DNA of 64,000 nt from the NCBI RefSeq assembly GCF_001659605.2, contig NC_035172.2, positions 16,245,051 through 16,309,050 on the forward strand. Direction: 5' to 3'. The notes under the pieces are model-generated. The model was not told where the DNA came from, ran no database searches, and worked only from the letters and a program-made list of their open reading frames with translations. The translations under genes were made by a program, and so were the position numbers. Below are positions 59,118 to 64,000 of this stretch, one piece after another (position 1 is the first letter of the stretch; each line of letters begins with the position of its first letter). This stretch comes from Manihot esculenta (taxonomy: Eukaryota > Streptophyta > Magnoliopsida > Malpighiales > Euphorbiaceae).

Positions 59118-59736
59118 GGATGCGCGTGGATTGCAGAAGAGGAAGTGGAGCGCAGTCATTGAATGCAGAAGGGAAAGTGAATCTGTCCAGTCTTTCCTTT
59201 TTAGGTGGAGCCTTCGTTTGAATTTTGAATGTTGAACGCAGAAGAGGCAAGTGCGTCTTCATGAGATCTTGCTGCCTAAATAGGAAGATATGACTGCTGC
59301 AGTGTGTGCACGTCTTTGAATAAGGAAAGAAGTATCTGCGATTTGAATTTCAAATAATCTTCTGACTGAGCTTTCCTTATTTGCTTTTGCTTCTGCACTT
59401 CCCTTATTTGAGGACTTTCCTTTTCTGAAAACTTTCCTTATTTGACACTTTCCATAATTGGCTTCACCTTTGAATAAGGAAAGAAGAATCTGCAATTTGA
59501 ATTTCAAAGAATCTGTTGATTGCGCTTTTCTTTTCTGGCACTTTCCATATTTGAAAACTTTTTTTTTGGTACTTTCCATATTTGGCACTTTTTGACACTT
59601 TTAAGAGCATTTTCTCCAGATTGTCTCTTTACACCTAATATCTGCAAAACATGATTAAAACCACAAAATTAGGTAGAAAAGGTGTAAATAAACATCAATA
59701 AGATCATGATAATATGGACTAAAATATGCTTTATCA
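59118..59736 (-). repeat. 3' LTR of D, second part
   Basis: Matches 63340-63993 of the right LTR, which is some 58 bases longer because of indels in repeats of CTTTCCTTATTTG and ACTTTCCATATTTG. A block with TGAATAAGGAAAGAAG and ATTTGAATTTCAAA occurs twice in the LTR (about 59315-59385 and 59470-59515). Confidence 0.9.
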
Positions 59737-60726
59737 AATATCCCCACACCTTGCCTTTTGCTTGTCCTCAAGCAAACAAACATAGTTAAACAAGCTTTCT
59801 TACTCTAGATCCTTATTTCCACTTAAGCTCTTACTCTAGACCCCTATTTTGAATCATTGTAGTGAATAATATATGCATCAAGGTTACTCACCTTCTTTCC
59901 TTGTTTCCCTTTACTTACCATGGCTAGGATTTGTTTTACTCAAGAGATAGTCTATACATGCACATGTTCTCATTCAGTTTAGACTTTTTCTAGCTTTCAG
60001 AGTGATTTGCCCTTACCTTGAAGTACCATATTCAGCCTTTTGCATTTAAGTCTTGCTTGAAAAAGTCACCAACCTTTTGATGTGAAGGTACATATTTGTG
60101 ATACCCACCCCCAGTTACTCAGTTGGTCACCTGTCCAAGTGGCTACTAGCTTTGTTCATAGTCTTTTGACCATTAGAATAGTTTTCAATTTGTGCTTTTG
60201 CAGTCTAAGCCTTTGCTGAATTTCTTTAATAAATGATTTGGGCAAATCAACACCAATTGCTAAATCAAGTCATGTTAAGTTCATTCACACAACTTTCAAT
60301 TTATTCTCTCTAATGAGTGTCATCAATATATTTTTCACCATGGCAAACTCAAAGATTCAATTCAAAAGGCAATTCTCAAACATGAATATAACTCACTGCA
60401 ATTGATTCAACATAAGTTTAAAGAGTCATCACATCAATGGGGTCATGGAAAGAAAAGCTCATCCAACACAGTCTATCAGTTTGAGTAGAGCAAATCAAAA
60501 CACAAACGAGAAGCTGTGGAAAAATGAAAAAAAGAAAAAAAAATCACACTCAAAATGAAAACAAAAATTCAAACTGAAAATTAAAGCAAAAATTAAAAAT
60601 TCAGAAATATGCACCCCCACACCTAAATCATGCATTGTCCTCAATGTATAGAAAATATTAAAATGCAAAAGAAACTGAGTACTCCCCTGGGTGTGGTGTG
60701 CATGGTGCGATCCACTTGATCAAGGC
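59737..60726 (-). other. 3' untranslated internal region of D with polypurine tract
   Basis: Next to the 3' LTR the minus strand reads GGTGTGGGGATATT, a likely polypurine tract. The remaining 970 bases have no frame and no recognised feature apart from an A-rich stretch near 60520-60600. Confidence 0.65.
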
Positions 60727-62025
60727 TCAAGTAATTGGGGAAGGGAAAAGAGTCCCAACTGCATTGAGCAGAAAGTGTAGCACTCCTTTTGATTTGGTCA
60801 TAACCCATCCCATTTTTTCCATGTACTCATGAAGCAACATGATTAGCTTCTCTTCTTTCAGATGAGGTGTGCCTCTGGCCCTTATGTTTGCTTTTGTGAG
60901 CATTTCCAACTTCAATTGATATTTCTCCATAGCTAGCTGCAATTTGGTACTGAATTCAGGCAAAACAAACTCTACCTTATCCGGAGGTTTGGGAAGGCAT
61001 TGGTCCGCATGGTCCTTTGGTTTGGGTGCTTGGAATACCATTTGTTCCTTGTGAGCATGGGCTGTTTGCATTGGATCCATGGCTGAATTGGTTTCAGATT
61101 GCTCCTTCTGTGCAAGATTTATCTGAAAGGGATGATTGGAAGGAGTTTCATGCGATGGGAGCTGTGGTGAGAGGTTCGGCGGCCGAAAGGTGGTGGAGTT
61201 CGGCGGCCGAAAGGTGATGGTTTCAGTTTGCGCAAGGCTGATCTGAAGAGGTGCGATTGGTTCTCCTTTGTTATGCGCATATTTGCAGTCCACCTGTTGG
61301 GTGCAACAGTCAGTTTCTTTCAGTTCTGGCTCTTTCTGGCTCTCTTCCCTGCAAAGATTATTGTTCAGAATATCATCTTGATTCATATAAAAAACATCTT
61401 TGCTCAAATAATCAATGACATCTAAATCAACAACAGGTTCTATTTGACCAGTTTGTTTGGACAAACAGTTTTCTGGTAGTTTCTCTTCAGCAGCTTGTTC
61501 TTGAACTTGCGAACTTTCATCATCTTCCTCCTAATCTTAAAGCTCTTCCTCTCTTCTTAATATGATTACATTCATTGAGGTGACTACTTGATCCATCTGC
61601 TGTTGGAGAGTTTGCATAGAAATTGCCAATGTCCTTATCTTCTCTTCAAGGTGCATTTCAGAACTTGGAGGTTCTTCTTGGGCTTGATTTCCTTGATAAT
61701 TTTGGTAGTCGTTAGCCTCTGCATAACTGAAGTCTAGATAGTCTCCCCAACCTGGATTGTATGTATTATAGTATGGATCATGTCTTGGCTGTTCATAGTA
61801 TCCTCCAAACGCATGAACTGGTTGGTCATTGAATCCTCCAAATGTATGTCTAGGCTGACTATTCCCATAAAGTGTAGGACATTGATCAGTTGGGTGTCCC
61901 ACATATCCACAGATCCTACATGGCTTTGGTGGCTGGGGTGCTTGAACCTGTTGAACTAGTCCTATGGCAAAATCTTTCATAAAAGATGTCAAAAAAGAAA
62001 GATCAGATCTACTTACCTCATCCAT
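60727..62025 (-). pseudogene. Athila/Tat-like gag fragment of D, two in-frame stops
   Basis: One continuous 433-codon frame starts at ATG 62023-62025 and is broken by TAA (61537-61539) and TAG (61531-61533), with one sense codon between. The first part has a CCHC zinc knuckle (CRICGYVGHPTDQC) and, further on, NTYNPGWGDYLDFSY, close to the N-T-Y-N-P-G-W signature of Athila/Tat gag proteins, then a coiled-coil-like LAISMQTLQQQMDQV stretch. The second part (60727-61464) is Pro/Gln/Glu-rich, unlike any pol domain, and includes a repeated TFRPPN motif encoded by two TTCGGCGGCCGAA palindromes (61175-61187, 61199-61211). The N-terminal gag and all of pol are missing. The close pair of stops could mark death or a non-coding internal region. 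Confidence 0.7.
61175..61211. repeat. 24-base tandem repeat with two TTCGGCGGCCGAA palindromes
   Basis: Two 13-base perfect-arm palindromes, 24 bases apart, in frame with each other and with the D reading frame. The same 13-mer is otherwise confined to the LTRs of the A/B/C/F/G group. Confidence 0.85.
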
Positions 62026-62120
62026 GATTCAGATCTGCGATGGTGACTTTTTTAGAGGCAGATTTGGTGGTGCCTATTTTTTTTTTAGTCCTGAAAGAAA
62101 AACAAATAAGTTAAATCAAT

Positions 62121-62138
62121 TCCCCGGCAACGGCGCCA
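62121..62138 (-). promoter_or_regulatory. Primer binding site of D (tRNA-Asp type)
   Basis: The minus strand reads TGGCGCCGTTGCCGGGGA, 18 bases complementary to the 3' end of plant tRNA-Asp as I know it. It starts five bases from the LTR. Confidence 0.85.
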
Positions 62139-62143
62139 ATTTT

Positions 62144-63993
62144 TGACTCGCGGTTATCGAAGCCGGTCAAAAATAACCTTTCTGGTTATCAACAATTTAT
62201 AACTGCAGATAGTAGTGAAAGGATCGAATCCACAAGGAATTGAGAACTTACCTATTTTCCTTATCAAGATCAATAAAATAAACTGAAATAAAAATAAACT
62301 GAAAAGGAAGAAAACTGAAAACGAGATAAACTGAAAACGAGATAAAACTGAAACGAGATAAAACTGAAAGAGAAATAAACAGAAAGCAAAATAAACTGAA
62401 ACGAGATAAAACTGAAAACGAGATAAACTGAAAGTAAAATGGGGGGTTTTGAGATTGATTTAATTGATCTAAATTGAAAGCAATAAAAATAAAGCAAATA
62501 ATAAAAATAAAAGAGAAATAAATAATAAGAAAGCTCTAGTTGAACAATTGGATCCACTTCAGCTGTTGGGATTGATCATTGACACTTAGTTTCTTTTGAT
62601 TGATTCAATAGATTAGTTATGGAGATGGAAGACGTTTCTCACCACCATGTCTCTCCTTATGATTAAACCAATTAGGGAACGTCCTCTAATTAATTACTAA
62701 TTAACAAATTGCCAAGGAACGTCCTTGAGCCTTAGGCATCAAACAATTGTTAATTGCATGAAGAAAGAGAGAGATCCAATCCTAACTACTCAAACGCATG
62801 AGATGTTGTCAGATCATACAATTTCCTTGGTTTTTACACCAAGTGTTCTTATGTTTGAATAATCCAAGCAATTACGGACTTAAATCACCCAAACTAACAT
62901 ATTATTACCTTGCAATCAAGAATCAACGTAGATCTAAACAACAAAGCAATATTGAAATCAAGCATGAAATTGCATGAATATTAAACAACCAAAAGTTTAA
63001 CAATATTTAATCAAGTCTCCCAATCCATAAAAACAACTAAAGTATCACCTAATCTTTAACTAGAATAAAAGATTTCAGCCTCTCATGGCTGAAACAAAAT
63101 TAAAAATAAAAGAAAAGAAGAAAGGTAGAAGAAGAGATGTGAATTTCGTAGGTGCCTCCCAAGGGGCTTAAAGGTTGTGTGGAGGCTCCTTATGTGTCTT
63201 TTTATAGTTGAAAGTGCTGCCCTAGGTCATACTTGCTTCCTAATTAGTGAAGAGGCTACCCAAAGTGTTGAAAAGGAAAGAATCGCATTGCAAATTCTCC
63301 GGAAGGAAGGAGGCGCGCGGATCAAGTTTCAGAAGAGGAAGGATGTGCGTGGATTGCAGAAGAGGAAGTGGAGCGCAGTCATTGAATGCAGAAGGAAAAG
63401 TGAATCTGTCCAGTCTTTCCTTTTTAGGTGGAGCCTTCGTTTGAATTTTGAATGTTGAACGCAGAAGAGGCAAGTGCGTCTTCATGAGATCTTGCTGCCT
63501 AAATAGGAAGATATGACTGCTGCAGTGTGTGCACGTCTTTGAATAAGGAAAGAAAGATCTGCGATTTGAATTTCAAATAATCTTCTAACTGAGCTTTCCT
63601 TATTTGCTTTTGCTTCTGCACTTCCCTTATTTGAGGACTTTCCTTTTCTGAAAACTTTCCTTATTTGACACTTTCCATAATTGGCTTCACCTTTGAATAA
63701 GGAAAGAAGAATCTGCAATTTGAATTTCAAAGAATCTGTTGATTGCGTTTTCCTTTTCTGGCACTTTCCTTATCAGAAAACTTTCCTTATTTAGCACTTT
63801 CCATATTTGAAAACTTTTTTTTTTTGTACTTTCCATATTTGGCACTTTTTGACAGTTTTAAGAGCATTTTCTCCAGATTGTCTCTTTACACCTAATATCT
63901 GCAAAACATGATTAAAACCACAAAATTAGGTAGAAAAGGTGTAAATAAACATCAATAAGATCATGATAATATGGACTAAAATATACTCTATCA
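62144..63993 (-). repeat. 5' LTR of D
   Basis: 1850 bases, TGACTCGCGG to CTATCA. Purine-rich internal repeat at 62285-62440. TATA box at 63200-63206 on the minus strand (CTATAAAAAG). CTTTCC-rich repeats at 63595-63840. Confidence 0.9.
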
Positions 63994-63998
63994 CCTGA
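63994..63998. repeat. TSD CCTGA of element D, right copy
   Basis: Matches 19844-19848. Only two further bases of the host follow before the window ends. Confidence 0.88.
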
Positions 63999-64000
63999 TC

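Larger units (their letters stand above)
19849..63993 (-). mobile_element. Element D: non-autonomous Athila/Tat-like LTR element (with all nested insertions)
   Basis: The LTRs start TGACTCGCG and end TATCA (plus strand) and are flanked by CCTGA on both sides. The left (3') LTR is split by element A, so D occupies 19849-21021 and 59113-63993, about 6 kb of its own DNA. The primer site (62121-62138) complements the 3' end of tRNA-Asp, as usual for Athila and Tat elements. The internal region (59737-62143) is only 2.4 kb and codes for the end of gag, not for pol. D would need a helper element. Confidence 0.85.

Noticed and set aside
19849..63993. Integrated pararetrovirus or envelope-bearing retrovirus
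   Set aside because: No movement protein, coat or envelope-like frame was seen between pol and the LTRs. The PBS, LTR and chromodomain layout is that of ordinary plant Ty3/gypsy elements.

Overview
The window looks like nuclear DNA of a flowering plant, probably a eudicot. It has an AT-rich intergenic left third, one plant-specific gene (3-ketoacyl-CoA synthase), small non-autonomous DNA elements, a LINE remnant, and about 44 kb of nested Ty3/gypsy LTR retrotransposons. The style of the repeats suggests Euphorbiaceae (cassava or rubber tree relatives), but that is an impression I cannot prove from the sequence. I see no bacterial, organellar or viral genes, no tRNA or rRNA genes and no CRISPR array.

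Layout. 1-9040: AT-rich intergenic DNA with a GC-rich island (about 1911-2215), a 1-kb long-inverted-repeat element (3182-4160), a decayed palindromic element (4469-4940) and a minus-strand LINE RNase H remnant (6421-6950). 9153-10520: intact single-exon KCS gene with a TATA box upstream and a poly(A) signal downstream. 10700-13290: unidentified minus-strand coding-like fragments, a 449-bp palindromic element with a perfect 9-bp target-site duplication (TSD), and two abutting MITEs. 13360-19848: a decayed plus-strand gypsy-type element (E), split by a solo LTR (F, 15816-17973) and ending in a 0.6-kb variable tandem repeat.

19849-63993 is one nested insertion, read from its junctions. Element D is a non-autonomous Athila/Tat-like element with a tRNA-Asp-type primer site and TSD CCTGA on both sides. 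Inside D's 3' LTR sits element A (21022-59112, TSD AGGAA), a chromodomain gypsy element disabled by stop codons. A's integrase is split by an inverted solo LTR (G, 23702-25999). A's 5' LTR is split by element B (31194-57044). B is a tandem LTR-internal-LTR-internal-LTR array of a pol-defective family, with an unusual forward-reverse-forward LTR palindrome at its left edge. B's middle LTR is split by element C (38529-48407), an intact, very young autonomous element whose LTRs differ at about 3 of 2262 positions by eye and which has one uninterrupted 1660-codon gag-pol.

How the parts relate. A, B, C, F and G share LTR termini (TGTAA...TTACA), internal LTR landmarks and, where an internal region survives, an initiator-tRNA-Met-type primer site. 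They are relatives inserted into one another. C has every domain needed to mobilise the others. B has no usable pol but nearly identical LTRs, so it was probably mobilised in trans by a C-like partner. By-eye LTR divergence (D more than A, A more than B and C) agrees with the nesting order. The points most worth a second look are the inverted LTR pair A/G (a predicted 2.3-kb hairpin), the LTR palindrome at B's edge, the missing TSD of C, and the arrays of the palindrome TTCGGCGGCCGAA in every LTR of this group, which recur inside the reading frame of the unrelated element D.
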